From JAGPCH01 sp039810605 (GTDB lineage: Bacteria; Bacteroidota; Ignavibacteria; Tepidaquicellales; Tepidaquicellaceae): DNA of 16,171 bases. A model generated the notes under the pieces. The model made no database searches, was not told the origin of the DNA, and saw only the letters and a program-made list of their open reading frames with translations. The translations under genes were made by a program, and so were the position numbers. The first letter of the stretch is position 1, and each line of letters opens with the position of its first letter. The stretch is taken from contig JBDHXH010000064.1 of NCBI GenBank assembly GCA_039810605.1, positions 1 through 16,171 on the forward strand, read 5' to 3'. Of this stretch, positions 1 to 7,436 are shown piece after piece.

Positions 1-200
1 ATTTCCGGCAATTTTTCACCAGCGGGAGATTTTTCTTTTGCCAAGCTTTTCTTTTGATCTTTCAAAAGAAAAGCGGACATAAAACTTTGATCTGACTTTC
101 GGAGATCGTTTTGGACGGATGTAGAAAAAGAGTACTTCCGGTGTAAAGAAATGGACTGAATCAGGATTCATAAAATGTTAAATTCAAGTTTATACATTTA
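1..200. other. Non-coding lead-in upstream of uvrA
   Basis: No convincing coding frame was seen here. The stretch holds a 13-bp perfect hairpin (45-74, listed separately). The motif TTTTCTTTTG occurs twice 16 bases apart (31-40 and 47-56), so the hairpin's left arm is an imperfect copy of the sequence just before it. I found no clear -10/-35 pair, no exact TAnnTTTG element and no Shine-Dalgarno sequence before uvrA. The upstream gene must lie outside the window. Confidence 0.6.
45..74. repeat. 13-bp perfect inverted repeat with 4-nt loop
   Basis: The left arm (45-57, GCTTTTCTTTTGA) is the exact reverse complement of the right arm (62-74), with loop TCTT at 58-61. The arms are mostly A/T with G or C at five positions. 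Neither side carries a clear T-run after the stem, so it does not look like a textbook rho-independent terminator on either strand. It could be a terminator of the gene to the left, a dispersed intergenic hairpin repeat, or a transcript stabiliser. The pairing is seen directly; the function is unknown. Confidence 0.7.
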
Positions 201-3089
201 TTGGATACATTAAAGAAAAAGATATTACTTTCAGAAGATCTGCCGCTTGATACCGATCCCAGAAAATTTATTGTGGTAAGAGGAGCGCGCGTTCATAATC
301 TGAAGGATGTCAGCATTAATATTCCGAAAAACAGGCTGACGGTGTTTACCGGAGTTAGTGGTTCAGGGAAATCTTCACTTGTCTTTGATACGATTTATGC
401 AGAAGGACAAAGACGATATGTTGAAAGTCTGTCTTCTTATGCAAGACAATTTCTTGAAAGAATAAATAAACCGGATGTTGACTTCATGGCGGGACTTGCT
501 CCTTCGATGGCTATTGAACAAAAATCTCAAACCAAGAATCCCCGTTCTACAGTAGGAACTACTACTGAAATTTACGATTACCTTAGATTGCTATATGCAA
601 GAATCGGAAAAACTATCTCTCCGGTGTCAGGAAATGTCATCAAGAAGGATTCTCCCGAAAGCATTATAGAAGAGGTCTCGGAGATAACAAAAGAAGTGAG
701 AACAAAAATTTACGTACTTATAAATTTAGAAACAGACGAGAAAAATTTGCAATCCCGGATAGATGATTTAAAATCAAAAGGCTTCTATAAACTACTGATA
801 GAAGATGATATTGTTGACATGAGTGATCTAAGCAGTAAGGAAGTTGCAAAGAAAATTTTAAAGAGAAAAAAAATTAACCATGATGCTGTCTTGATTAAAG
901 TTCTAATTGACAGGTTAATGTTCGAGTCCGGCGACAACGAAACAAGGACGCGCCTCAATGATTCGATAGAACTTGCCTACAGGGAAAGCGACGGGTATGT
1001 GACTTTGAGAATATTTGAGGGAGATAAATTTCATGAACATAAATTCAATAAATTTCTTGAAGAGAATGGACTGAAATTTGAAGAACCCGAGCCAAGGCTT
1101 TTTTCATTCAATAATCCGTATGGCGCCTGTGAAAAATGTCAGGGATTCAGCAAGACGATGGACATTGATATGGATATCGTAATTCCCGATAAGAAGAAAT
1201 CTCTGTTTGATGGCGCAATCAGTCCATTTACCACCCCAAAACATTCGAGTAATTTAACCGACCTCATTAGCGAAGCAGATGAATACGGTGTTGATGTGCA
1301 CTTGCCATTCAATAAACTTTCGGACAAGCAAAAAGAATTTGTTCTCGAGGGAGGAAAAAGATATTCGGGCATAAATAAATTTTTCAAGAGGATTGAGAGC
1401 GAAGCAGCATATAAACTTCATTACAGAGTTTTGCTTAACAGATACAGAGCCTTCACAGTTTGCAATGAATGCAAGGGTTCAAGACTTAGAAAAGAAGCTC
1501 TTTATGTCAAGGTCGGGGGTAAATCAATTTTTGAAATAGTAAGGATGAAAATTGATGAAGCTTATGGTTTTTTCCTGAACCTGAAGTTGAAAGAATATGA
1601 CACAAAGATTTCCGAAAGGATTCTTGAGGAAATCATTTCACGACTGAAATATCTTAATGATGTCGGATTGACATATCTTACACTTGACCGTTTATCAAAC
1701 TCTCTTTCGGGTGGCGAATCACAGAGAATAAACCTTTCCACATCCCTTGGCTCATCGCTTGTAGGTTCTATTTATGTACTGGACGAACCTTCAATAGGAC
1801 TTCACCCGCGTGACAACAGCAAGCTTATCGGCATTATGAAATCACTGCGTGATATAGGAAATACGGTGCTTGTCGTTGAACACGATAGTGATATGATGAA
1901 GGAGGCAGATGAAATTGTTGATATGGGTCCGTTTGCAGGAGAGAACGGCGGGCAGATTATTTTTCAGGGAAGTTTTGATAATATATTGAATGATGCGTCA
2001 TCGCTTACGGGGAAATATCTTAGCGGAAAGTTGAAGATAGAAGTGCCTGAAGCGAGGAGAAAAATTACTAAGAGCACAAAGTACATTAAAATCAGAGGAG
2101 CGAGGGAAAATAATTTAAAGGATATTGACGTAAGCATTCCTCTTGGGATGTTTACGTGTATAACGGGAGTAAGCGGTTCAGGCAAGTCTACACTCGTGAA
2201 TAATATTCTATATGCGGTCTTGAAGAGAAAGATCGAAGGAATTTACAACGACAAAATTGGAGAGCATGACAGTGTTGAGGGAATTGAGAATATTGACGCA
2301 GTTGAAATGGTTGATCAAAACCCTATCGGCAAGACATCCAGGAGTAATCCTGTTACATACATAAAAGCATTTGACATTATCAGAGAGACGTTTGCAGATT
2401 CACCCGCAGCAAAAAGAAATAGTCTCTATTCAGGATATTTTTCCTTCAACGTTCCCGGCGGAAGATGTGAAACATGCGAAGGGACCGGAGTAATAAGAAT
2501 TGAGATGCAGTTCATGGCAGACATTGTGCTCGAATGTGAAGCATGCGGAGGCAAGAGATATAATAAGGATGTCCTTGAAATTAAGCTGAAAGGAAATGAA
2601 GGCATTCACAAAAACATCAGCGAGGTTCTGGAGATGACTGTCCTTGAAGCAATTGAATTTTTCAAACCATACAAAAGAATTGTCAGCAAACTGAAGGTTC
2701 TTGATGATGTCGGACTTGGATATCTGCGCGTGGGTCAATCGGCAACCACACTTTCGGGAGGCGAATCGCAGAGAGTCAAACTTGCTTATCATCTTACATT
2801 CCAGGAAGAAGGAAAACATACGCTCTTTATTTTTGATGAACCGACAACGGGGCTTCATTGTAATGATGTTTCGAAATTACTTAAATGTTTTGAAGAGCTT
2901 ATCAGGAAGGGCAATTCTATAGTGGTGATTGAGCACAATCTTGAAGTAATAAAATGCGCAGATCGTATAATTGATCTCGGACCCGAAAGCGGCGACGAAG
3001 GCGGCTACATTGTGACGGAAGGTTCCCCGGAAGAAATTGTAAAAGAAAAAAAATCTTATACAGGAAAATTTCTGAAGGACTATTTATGA
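201..3089 (+). CDS. uvrA: UvrA, excinuclease ABC subunit A
   Basis: This is the damage-recognition ATPase of nucleotide excision repair; it loads UvrB on lesions in the cytoplasm. At 962 aa it is close to the usual 940-960. It has two ABC halves. The first Walker A (GVSGSGKSS) is at about 51-59, CxxC pairs lie at 310/313 and 421/424, the LSGGES signature at about 502 and Walker B (LDEPSIGLH) at about 530. The second half has Walker A at about 656, a CxxC-x19-CxxC zinc module (C756, C759, C779, C782), a signature at about 851 and Walker B (FDEPTTGLH) at about 877. The segment before the last Walker B resembles Bacteroidota-type UvrA. The start is TTG: an in-frame stop lies at 171-173 and the first internal Met is near residue 95. 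No Shine-Dalgarno sequence is visible. It stands alone and converges on the minus-strand kdsC-like gene. Confidence 0.97.
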   Translation: MDTLKKKILLSEDLPLDTDPRKFIVVRGARVHNLKDVSINIPKNRLTVFTGVSGSGKSSLVFDTIYAEGQRRYVESLSSYARQFLERINKPDVDFMAGLAPSMAIEQKSQTKNPRSTVGTTTEIYDYLRLLYARIGKTISPVSGNVIKKDSPESIIEEVSEITKEVRTKIYVLINLETDEKNLQSRIDDLKSKGFYKLLIEDDIVDMSDLSSKEVAKKILKRKKINHDAVLIKVLIDRLMFESGDNETRTRLNDSIELAYRESDGYVTLRIFEGDKFHEHKFNKFLEENGLKFEEPEPRLFSFNNPYGACEKCQGFSKTMDIDMDIVIPDKKKSLFDGAISPFTTPKHSSNLTDLISEADEYGVDVHLPFNKLSDKQKEFVLEGGKRYSGINKFFKRIESEAAYKLHYRVLLNRYRAFTVCNECKGSRLRKEALYVKVGGKSIFEIVRMKIDEAYGFFLNLKLKEYDTKISERILEEIISRLKYLNDVGLTYLTLDRLSNSLSGGESQRINLSTSLGSSLVGSIYVLDEPSIGLHPRDNSKLIGIMKSLRDIGNTVLVVEHDSDMMKEADEIVDMGPFAGENGGQIIFQGSFDNILNDASSLTGKYLSGKLKIEVPEARRKITKSTKYIKIRGARENNLKDIDVSIPLGMFTCITGVSGSGKSTLVNNILYAVLKRKIEGIYNDKIGEHDSVEGIENIDAVEMVDQNPIGKTSRSNPVTYIKAFDIIRETFADSPAAKRNSLYSGYFSFNVPGGRCETCEGTGVIRIEMQFMADIVLECEACGGKRYNKDVLEIKLKGNEGIHKNISEVLEMTVLEAIEFFKPYKRIVSKLKVLDDVGLGYLRVGQSATTLSGGESQRVKLAYHLTFQEEGKHTLFIFDEPTTGLHCNDVSKLLKCFEELIRKGNSIVVIEHNLEVIKCADRIIDLGPESGDEGGYIVTEGSPEEIVKEKKSYTGKFLKDYL

Positions 3090-3169
3090 GAATTTATTTT
3101 CGCATGTTCATAGCTGATAAATCGCTTCTGCAAAGGAAAACATCAGCGATTGTTTCTTCAAGTAAAATC

Positions 3170-3736
3170 TCAAATTAATTTTTTCGACTTAAGAATCATA
3201 TCAATTATTTCTCTTACTGCTCCGTTGCCCCCTTCTTTTTTGCAGACATAGTGAACGTGCTTCTTCACTTCATCAATTCCACTCTTCGGACAACTTGAAA
3301 ATCCAACAAGCTTCAGAAGCGGAATGTCAAACTCGTCATCGCCTATATATGCGAAGTTCTCGTCTTTAAGGTTATGCTTACTTTTTAATTCCTTATATGG
3401 AATTGTCTTGTCTTCAACATTTTCATAAAGATAATCTATCTTGAGCCGGGCAACCCGTGTCTTATTGACGGCAGAACTTCTTCCGCTTATCACGGCAAAT
3501 CGAAGTCCGAGCTCCCTTCCCCGTGTGATTCCGAATCCGTCATGTGTATGAAACATCTTTATCTCTTCTCCGCTTGTCGAATGAATGATGTGCCCGGTTG
3601 TAAGACAACCGTCCATATCCATCAGCACAAATCTGATTTTTTTTAAGTCAGGTATTTTTTTCAATATCAATTTTTTTTTGATTATACTTGATTCGTCAGC
3701 GGTCGGATATTTCAGGACTGCAGACCGGTTATGCAA
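3170..3736 (-). CDS. kdsC: KdsC-like HAD phosphatase (3-deoxy-D-manno-octulosonate 8-phosphate phosphatase)
   Basis: Likely hydrolyses Kdo-8-phosphate to Kdo, a cytoplasmic step in making the LPS inner-core sugar; the YrbI/KdsC branch of HAD phosphatases also includes related sugar phosphatases. The HAD motifs are present: DxD (D40, D42 in DMDGCLTTG), the ISGRSS motif at 83-88, and the acidic IGDDEFD at 131-137. The C-terminal GGNGAVREI segment (169-177) matches the KdsC tail. Length is 188 aa, within the family range. The start is TTG: an in-frame stop lies at 3743-3745, and the only ATGs near the N-terminus fall inside the DxD motif. A later TTG (residue 23 or 25) is possible and would give a more usual N-terminus. 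It sits 14 bases after nth on the same strand and is probably co-transcribed. The exact substrate is inferred. Confidence 0.85.
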   Translation of the reverse strand: MHNRSAVLKYPTADESSIIKKKLILKKIPDLKKIRFVLMDMDGCLTTGHIIHSTSGEEIKMFHTHDGFGITRGRELGLRFAVISGRSSAVNKTRVARLKIDYLYENVEDKTIPYKELKSKHNLKDENFAYIGDDEFDIPLLKLVGFSSCPKSGIDEVKKHVHYVCKKEGGNGAVREIIDMILKSKKLI

Positions 3737-3750
3737 GCGAACTTAATATG

Positions 3751-4404
3751 CTACACTTTAAAGGCAGAAGGACAAATATCATTCATCATACAATCAGAAC
3801 ACTTTGGACCCTTTGCTTTGCAGATTAATCTTCCATGTTCGCCGGTGCGCATTGAAAAATCAAACTGATTGTCAGGAGGTATTAATTTTTTTAACTCGAT
3901 CTCAATTTTTTCCGGATCATCGGATTTGACTAAACCCAGACGCGTGGTTACTCTCTTAAGATGGGTATCAACAATTATTACATCTTTTACCCCGAAACAA
4001 TTTCCGAGAACTACGCTCGCAGATTTTCTTCCGACTCCTGAAAGCCCTGTCAGTTCTTCCATTGAGGAAGGAACTTTTCCATTGTAATCCTCAACCAGCG
4101 ATTTACAAATTGCAATAACTGACCTTGTCTTGTTATTGTAAAAGTTGATTGACTTTATATTGTCTCTGAATCCATCCGCTCCTGCGTTAAGTATGTCCTT
4201 AGGTGATTTGAATTTAGATTTATAAAGCGGCGTCATCACTTTATTGACAAGCACATCTGTGCATTGAGCTGCAAGAACTGTTGAGATCAAGAGTTCAAAA
4301 GGTGATCTGAATTCCAGATGACACTTTGCATCCGGATACTCTCTGCCAAGTCGTTTTACAATTTCGAGTGAGCGTTTCTTTAATGTCAATGCAGCATTGC
4401 TCAT
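3751..4404 (-). CDS. nth: Endonuclease III (DNA glycosylase/AP lyase)
   Basis: A base excision repair glycosylase that removes oxidised pyrimidines and nicks abasic sites. The helix-hairpin-helix segment LSGVGRKSA (121-129) carries the catalytic Lys (K127). The catalytic Asp is D146 in VDTHLKRV. The C-terminal 4Fe-4S loop has exactly C-x6-C-x2-C-x5-C spacing (C195, C202, C205, C211). At 217 aa it is about the usual length (E. coli Nth is 211). I prefer the ATG at 4404, preceded by TAGAG; an in-frame TTG at 4416 would add four residues. It is the first gene of a minus-strand pair with the kdsC-like gene. That pairing is functionally unrelated, so co-transcription probably reflects packing. Confidence 0.96.
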   Translation of the reverse strand: MSNAALTLKKRSLEIVKRLGREYPDAKCHLEFRSPFELLISTVLAAQCTDVLVNKVMTPLYKSKFKSPKDILNAGADGFRDNIKSINFYNNKTRSVIAICKSLVEDYNGKVPSSMEELTGLSGVGRKSASVVLGNCFGVKDVIIVDTHLKRVTTRLGLVKSDDPEKIEIELKKLIPPDNQFDFSMRTGEHGRLICKAKGPKCSDCMMNDICPSAFKV

Positions 4405-4445
4405 AAGCTCTATCAAAATATTTAATTCGAATGGAAATAAAAAGA

Positions 4446-4453
4446 TACCTTTG
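4446..4453 (+). promoter_or_regulatory. Candidate Bacteroidetes-type -7 element (TACCTTTG) upstream of kbl
   Basis: TACCTTTG matches the Bacteroidetes -7 consensus TAnnTTTG exactly. No TTTG -33 partner is visible at 19-21 bases upstream. It would give a kbl leader of about 160 nt. This is a weak candidate, based on the motif only. Confidence 0.25.
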
Positions 4454-4577
4454 TTTTATTAAACCTATAAGAACTATTTGACATTAAGAACTCTTCAAAT
4501 TAAATGCGCCGCGTAAAATGAAATGTCTTAATCCCTTAGTCCAAATAATGTATTTTTAAAAAATATAAAAAACCGGC

Positions 4578-4596
4578 AGACGCTCATGCAGCGTCT
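4578..4596 (+). promoter_or_regulatory. Hairpin in the kbl 5' leader
   Basis: AGACGCT (4578-4584) and AGCGTCT (4590-4596) are perfect inverted repeats around the loop CATGC. The hairpin ends 22 bases before the kbl ATG. A tiny frame ATG CAG CGT CTC CAT TAA (4586-4603) begins in the loop and ends 15 bases before kbl. No T-run follows, so it is not an intrinsic terminator. It could influence kbl translation or be an operator half-site pair; the role is inferred. Confidence 0.45.
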
Positions 4597-4618
4597 CCAT
4601 TAAATAAAACTACAAAAA

Positions 4619-5815
4619 ATGTTTTCACAATTTCAATCATCACTGCAAAAAGAACTCGACTCAATAAAAGATCAGGGGCTATTTAAGAAAGAGCGAATAA
4701 TAGAAAGCCCTCAAGGTCCGCATATCAGAGTTGGCGGTAATGAAGTGCTGAATTTCTGCGCAAACAATTATCTCGGACTCTCATCAAATCCCGAAGTAAT
4801 AAAAGCAGCACACAAAACTCTTGATGAGTGGGGCTACGGCATGTCTTCCGTCCGCTTCATTTGCGGAACACAGTCAATTCACAAAATCCTCGAAGAAAAA
4901 ATCAGCAGATTTCTTGGGACAGAAGATACAATTTTATACGCTGCATGCTTTGATGCCAATGGCGGTGTATTCGAACCTCTTTTGAATGAGAAGGATGCCA
5001 TTATTTCGGATGAACTCAATCATGCGAGCATCATAGACGGCGTGCGTTTGTGTAAGGCGATGAGATTCAGATATAAGAATAATGACATGATTGACCTCGA
5101 AGAAAAACTTAAAGAGGCACGCGAAAAAGGAGCAGTTCAGATTCTGATTTGTACTGATGGCGCATTTTCAATGGATGGAGTAATTGCAAATCTCAAAGGC
5201 ATTTGTGATCTTGCAGATAAGTACAAAGCAATGGTAATGACGGATGAATGTCACTGCACGGGATTTCTCGGAAAGAACGGCAGAGGTTCAATTGAAGTTA
5301 ATGACGTGATAGGCAGAGTTGATATTATTACAGGCACATTGGGTAAGGCTTTGGGCGGCGCCATGGGTGGCTTCACAAGCGGCCGAAAAGAAATTATTGA
5401 AATGCTTCGACAGCGCAGCCGTCCGTATCTGTTTTCAAATTCACTTACGCCCGCAGTTGTCGGCGCTTCAATTAAAGTATTTGAATTGCTTAGCGAGACG
5501 ACTCAACTTCGGGACAAGCTTGAGGAAAATACAAAATACTTCAGAGATAAAATGACCGAAGCAGGTTTTGACATCAAGCCGGGTATTCATCCAATCGTTC
5601 CCATCATGCTTTATGACGCGAAGCTTTCACAGGATATGGCATCCGAACTTTTAAACGAGGGAATTTATGTTATCGGATTTTTCTATCCGGTAGTTCCAAA
5701 AGGTCTTGCAAGAATACGGGTTCAGCTTTCGGCAGCACATTCAAAGGAAGATCTTGACAGGTGTATATCTGCATTTGTTAAAATCGGCAGCAAGCTCGGC
5801 GTTCTGAAAAAATAA
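4619..5815 (+). CDS. kbl: Glycine C-acetyltransferase (2-amino-3-ketobutyrate CoA ligase)
   Basis: A PLP enzyme of the alpha-oxoamine synthase family. It cleaves 2-amino-3-ketobutyrate with CoA to glycine and acetyl-CoA, the second step of threonine degradation after threonine dehydrogenase. At 398 aa it is collinear with E. coli Kbl. It has INFCANN-type VLNFCANNYLGL (43-54), the SVRFICGTQ segment (77-85), DELNHASIIDG (131-141), PLP-contacting D209 and H212 in TDECHCTGF, and the PLP lysine K243 in GTLGKALGG. RQRSRPYLFSN and GFFYPVVPKG follow. The ATG at 4619 fits the family N-terminus. The usual partner tdh is not adjacent, so it would be elsewhere in the genome, or this enzyme serves another route such as glycine/threonine interconversion. 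The paralogues 8-amino-7-oxononanoate synthase and serine palmitoyltransferase are less likely given the Kbl-specific segments. Confidence 0.95.
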   Translation: MFSQFQSSLQKELDSIKDQGLFKKERIIESPQGPHIRVGGNEVLNFCANNYLGLSSNPEVIKAAHKTLDEWGYGMSSVRFICGTQSIHKILEEKISRFLGTEDTILYAACFDANGGVFEPLLNEKDAIISDELNHASIIDGVRLCKAMRFRYKNNDMIDLEEKLKEAREKGAVQILICTDGAFSMDGVIANLKGICDLADKYKAMVMTDECHCTGFLGKNGRGSIEVNDVIGRVDIITGTLGKALGGAMGGFTSGRKEIIEMLRQRSRPYLFSNSLTPAVVGASIKVFELLSETTQLRDKLEENTKYFRDKMTEAGFDIKPGIHPIVPIMLYDAKLSQDMASELLNEGIYVIGFFYPVVPKGLARIRVQLSAAHSKEDLDRCISAFVKIGSKLGVLKK

Positions 5816-5942
5816 GAATCCAAATCAAAGAGATATCATATTTCAAAAATTTAAAACAATTTTTTACTGTAAATGCAAATTGAAACTTGTTTGAAATCTT
5901 TCTGATGAATTTTCAAATAGTTGTCTATAATTATTTTTCGAA

Positions 5943-7295
5943 ATGCTCATAGACAGATATATTATTAAGTCAGTGATTGGTCCGTTTTTCTTTGCTCTCG
6001 GGACAGTGCTTTTTTTGTTTCTGTTTCAATTCCTGATAAAATCTTTGGATCAGTTTGTCGGAAAGGGTTTGAGTATATGGGTAATCATTCAGCTCATATC
6101 ACTGAATCTTGCGTGGATGGTAACTCTGGCGGTTCCGATGGCGATGCTTGTGGCATCACTCATGGCATTCGGAACGCTTTCCACCAACAATGAGATAACA
6201 ATAATGAAAGCAAGCGGAATCAGCCTTTTGAGACTGATGCTTCCTTTGATCTTAATATCATTCGTAATGTTTTATCTGATGATCCGTTTCAATAATGATG
6301 TGCTTCCGGAAGCCAACCACAGTGCGCGGGTACTGCTTTATGATATTTCAAAAACAAAACCAACGTTCATTCTCGAACCCGGAAAATTTTCGGACGATCT
6401 TCAGGGAGTACAGATACTTGTAAAAAAAACTTTTCCGAACAGCAACCGGATAGAGGGAGTTTATATTTATGATTATTCAAATCCGAATAAAAAAAATTTG
6501 CTGACCGCGAAGAGCGGAGACATTAGTTTCTCTTCCGACTTTAAGAAGGTTATAATGGATCTTAACGACGGGGAGATTCACCAGCTTAATATGAATGATT
6601 TAAATGGAGACTATAGGAGAATCAAATTCGAAAGGCATCGCCTCACATTCGATGCGGAAGGATTCGGTTTCAGAAAATCCGATGAAAACACATTCACAAG
6701 AGGCGACAGGGAATTGTCGGCTGATGCGATGCGAACGATTGTTGACAGTGTTTCGGCTTATCGCGGAAATCTTCTGAACAAATTTGTGGATAACCTTGAA
6801 GTCCAAATCAGGAAACTCAACTCGTTGAAATTTATTGACACAACTTTTAAAAAGGCGGGAAACCTGTCAATCAAGGTTGAGAAAAAAGATTCGGCATCCG
6901 GAAAGAATTTTTCTTTGACACCTTTTGACAGTTTGAATAATATTATCAGGAACTTTGTAAATAAGAAGAATGAGCTTGGTAACATCAGAACTATTTCGGT
7001 TCAACTTGTCAAACAGCAGGATTCTTACGAAGTTGAGATTTACAAAAAATATTCCATTCCTTTTGCGTGTGTTGTTTTCGTTTTGGTGGGTGCTCCTCTC
7101 GGATATCGCGTAAGAAAAGGCGGATTCGGAATTGCGGCAGGACTCTCATTGCTGTTTTTTCTTCTGTACTGGGCATGTTTAATCGGAGGTGAAAAACTTG
7201 CTGACCGCGCTCTCGTGAGTCCTTTTCTCGGAATGTGGATTGCAAACATTATTATCGGATGCTTCGGATTGTATTTAATGTTTAAGTCATCTTGA
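5943..7295 (+). CDS. LptF/LptG family permease
   Basis: An inner-membrane subunit of the LPS exporter, which works with the LptB ATPase to extract LPS and pass it to the periplasmic Lpt bridge. Three N-terminal membrane helices (about 10-35, 46-75, 93-116) are followed by a large periplasmic region (about 120-360) and three C-terminal helices (about 365-385, 392-412, 424-446). Hallmarks are the N-terminal IDRYIIKSVIGPF, the NNEITIMKASGIS segment (82-94) and the FVLVGAPLGYRVRKGG segment before the fifth helix. At 450 aa it is longer than the roughly 360 aa of enterobacterial LptF/G. The extra is a charged, helix-rich stretch (about 260-350) between the beta-jellyroll and the C-terminal helices, as is common in Bacteroidota homologues. 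The ATG at 5943 lacks a Shine-Dalgarno sequence. I cannot tell LptF from LptG. Confidence 0.92.
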   Translation: MLIDRYIIKSVIGPFFFALGTVLFLFLFQFLIKSLDQFVGKGLSIWVIIQLISLNLAWMVTLAVPMAMLVASLMAFGTLSTNNEITIMKASGISLLRLMLPLILISFVMFYLMIRFNNDVLPEANHSARVLLYDISKTKPTFILEPGKFSDDLQGVQILVKKTFPNSNRIEGVYIYDYSNPNKKNLLTAKSGDISFSSDFKKVIMDLNDGEIHQLNMNDLNGDYRRIKFERHRLTFDAEGFGFRKSDENTFTRGDRELSADAMRTIVDSVSAYRGNLLNKFVDNLEVQIRKLNSLKFIDTTFKKAGNLSIKVEKKDSASGKNFSLTPFDSLNNIIRNFVNKKNELGNIRTISVQLVKQQDSYEVEIYKKYSIPFACVVFVLVGAPLGYRVRKGGFGIAAGLSLLFFLLYWACLIGGEKLADRALVSPFLGMWIANIIIGCFGLYLMFKSS

Positions 7296-7296
7296 G

Positions 7297-7304
7297 TATA
7301 TTTG
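7297..7304 (+). promoter_or_regulatory. Candidate -7 element (TATATTTG) for the SRP RNA
   Basis: TATATTTG matches TAnnTTTG exactly and ends 10 bases before the first paired base of the SRP RNA (7315), the distance expected for a start site there. It lies just after the stop codon of the LptF/G gene. A good TTTG -33 element is not evident; the nearest TTG is at 7269-7271, with a spacing of 25. The placement is persuasive and the motif alone is weak. Confidence 0.4.
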
Positions 7305-7314
7305 ATAAAATTAT

Positions 7315-7410
7315 TGTCAAGCCCCGAACAATATAAAGCTACCCAACTCCGCCAGGTTCGGAAGAAAGCAACGGTAAGTATTCTTTGTATGTGATTTGGG
7401 TGTCTTGACA
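7315..7410 (+). ncRNA. ffs: Signal recognition particle RNA, small bacterial type (4.5S)
   Basis: This RNA binds Ffh (SRP54) and targets signal-sequence proteins to the membrane. The conserved apical domain is at 7352-7375: CCAGG, then a GGAA tetraloop (GTTC-GGAA-GAA), then AGCA on the 3' side. These match the E. coli core CAGGTCCGGAAGGAAGCAGC and its Ffh-binding symmetric loop. The ends pair: TGTCAAG (7315-7321) with CTTGACA (7404-7410), and CCCC (7322-7325) with GGG (7398-7400) across a small TGT bulge. The length of about 96 nt fits the Alu-less bacterial form. A T-run (7411-7416) follows the terminal stem directly. The overlapping minus-strand frame across this stretch is a shadow. The assignment rests on motif and end pairing; the exact ends may differ by a few bases. 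Confidence 0.93.
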
Positions 7411-7416
7411 TTTTTT
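7404..7416 (+). terminator. Transcription end of the SRP RNA (terminal stem plus T-run)
   Basis: The 3' strand of the closing stem of the SRP RNA (7404-7410) is followed at once by six T residues (7411-7416) and TATAT. The RNA's own closing helix probably acts as the terminator hairpin. Confidence 0.55.
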
Positions 7417-7436
7417 ATATTCGCGCTGTTTTAGAG

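Noticed and set aside
2430..2858. Minus-strand open frame of 142 codons within uvrA
   Set aside because: It is antisense to a conserved domain of UvrA; its composition looks like a shadow frame.
3113..3151. Possible bidirectional terminator between uvrA and the kdsC-like gene
   Set aside because: Two short alternative stems (GCTGAT/ATCAGC and AATCGC/GCGATT) share their right arm, loops are long and neither strand has a proper T-run.
5926..5931. TATAAT before the LptF/G gene
   Set aside because: No -35 partner at 17 bases, and it would leave a leader of only about five bases.
7040..7411. Minus-strand open frame of 123 codons
   Set aside because: It overlaps the end of the LptF/G gene and the SRP RNA and has no recognisable domain; it is a shadow.
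7405..7433. TTGACA at 7405-7410 as a -35 promoter element for the oxidoreductase gene
   Set aside because: It is the 3' strand of the SRP RNA closing stem, and no acceptable -10 lies 16-18 bases downstream.
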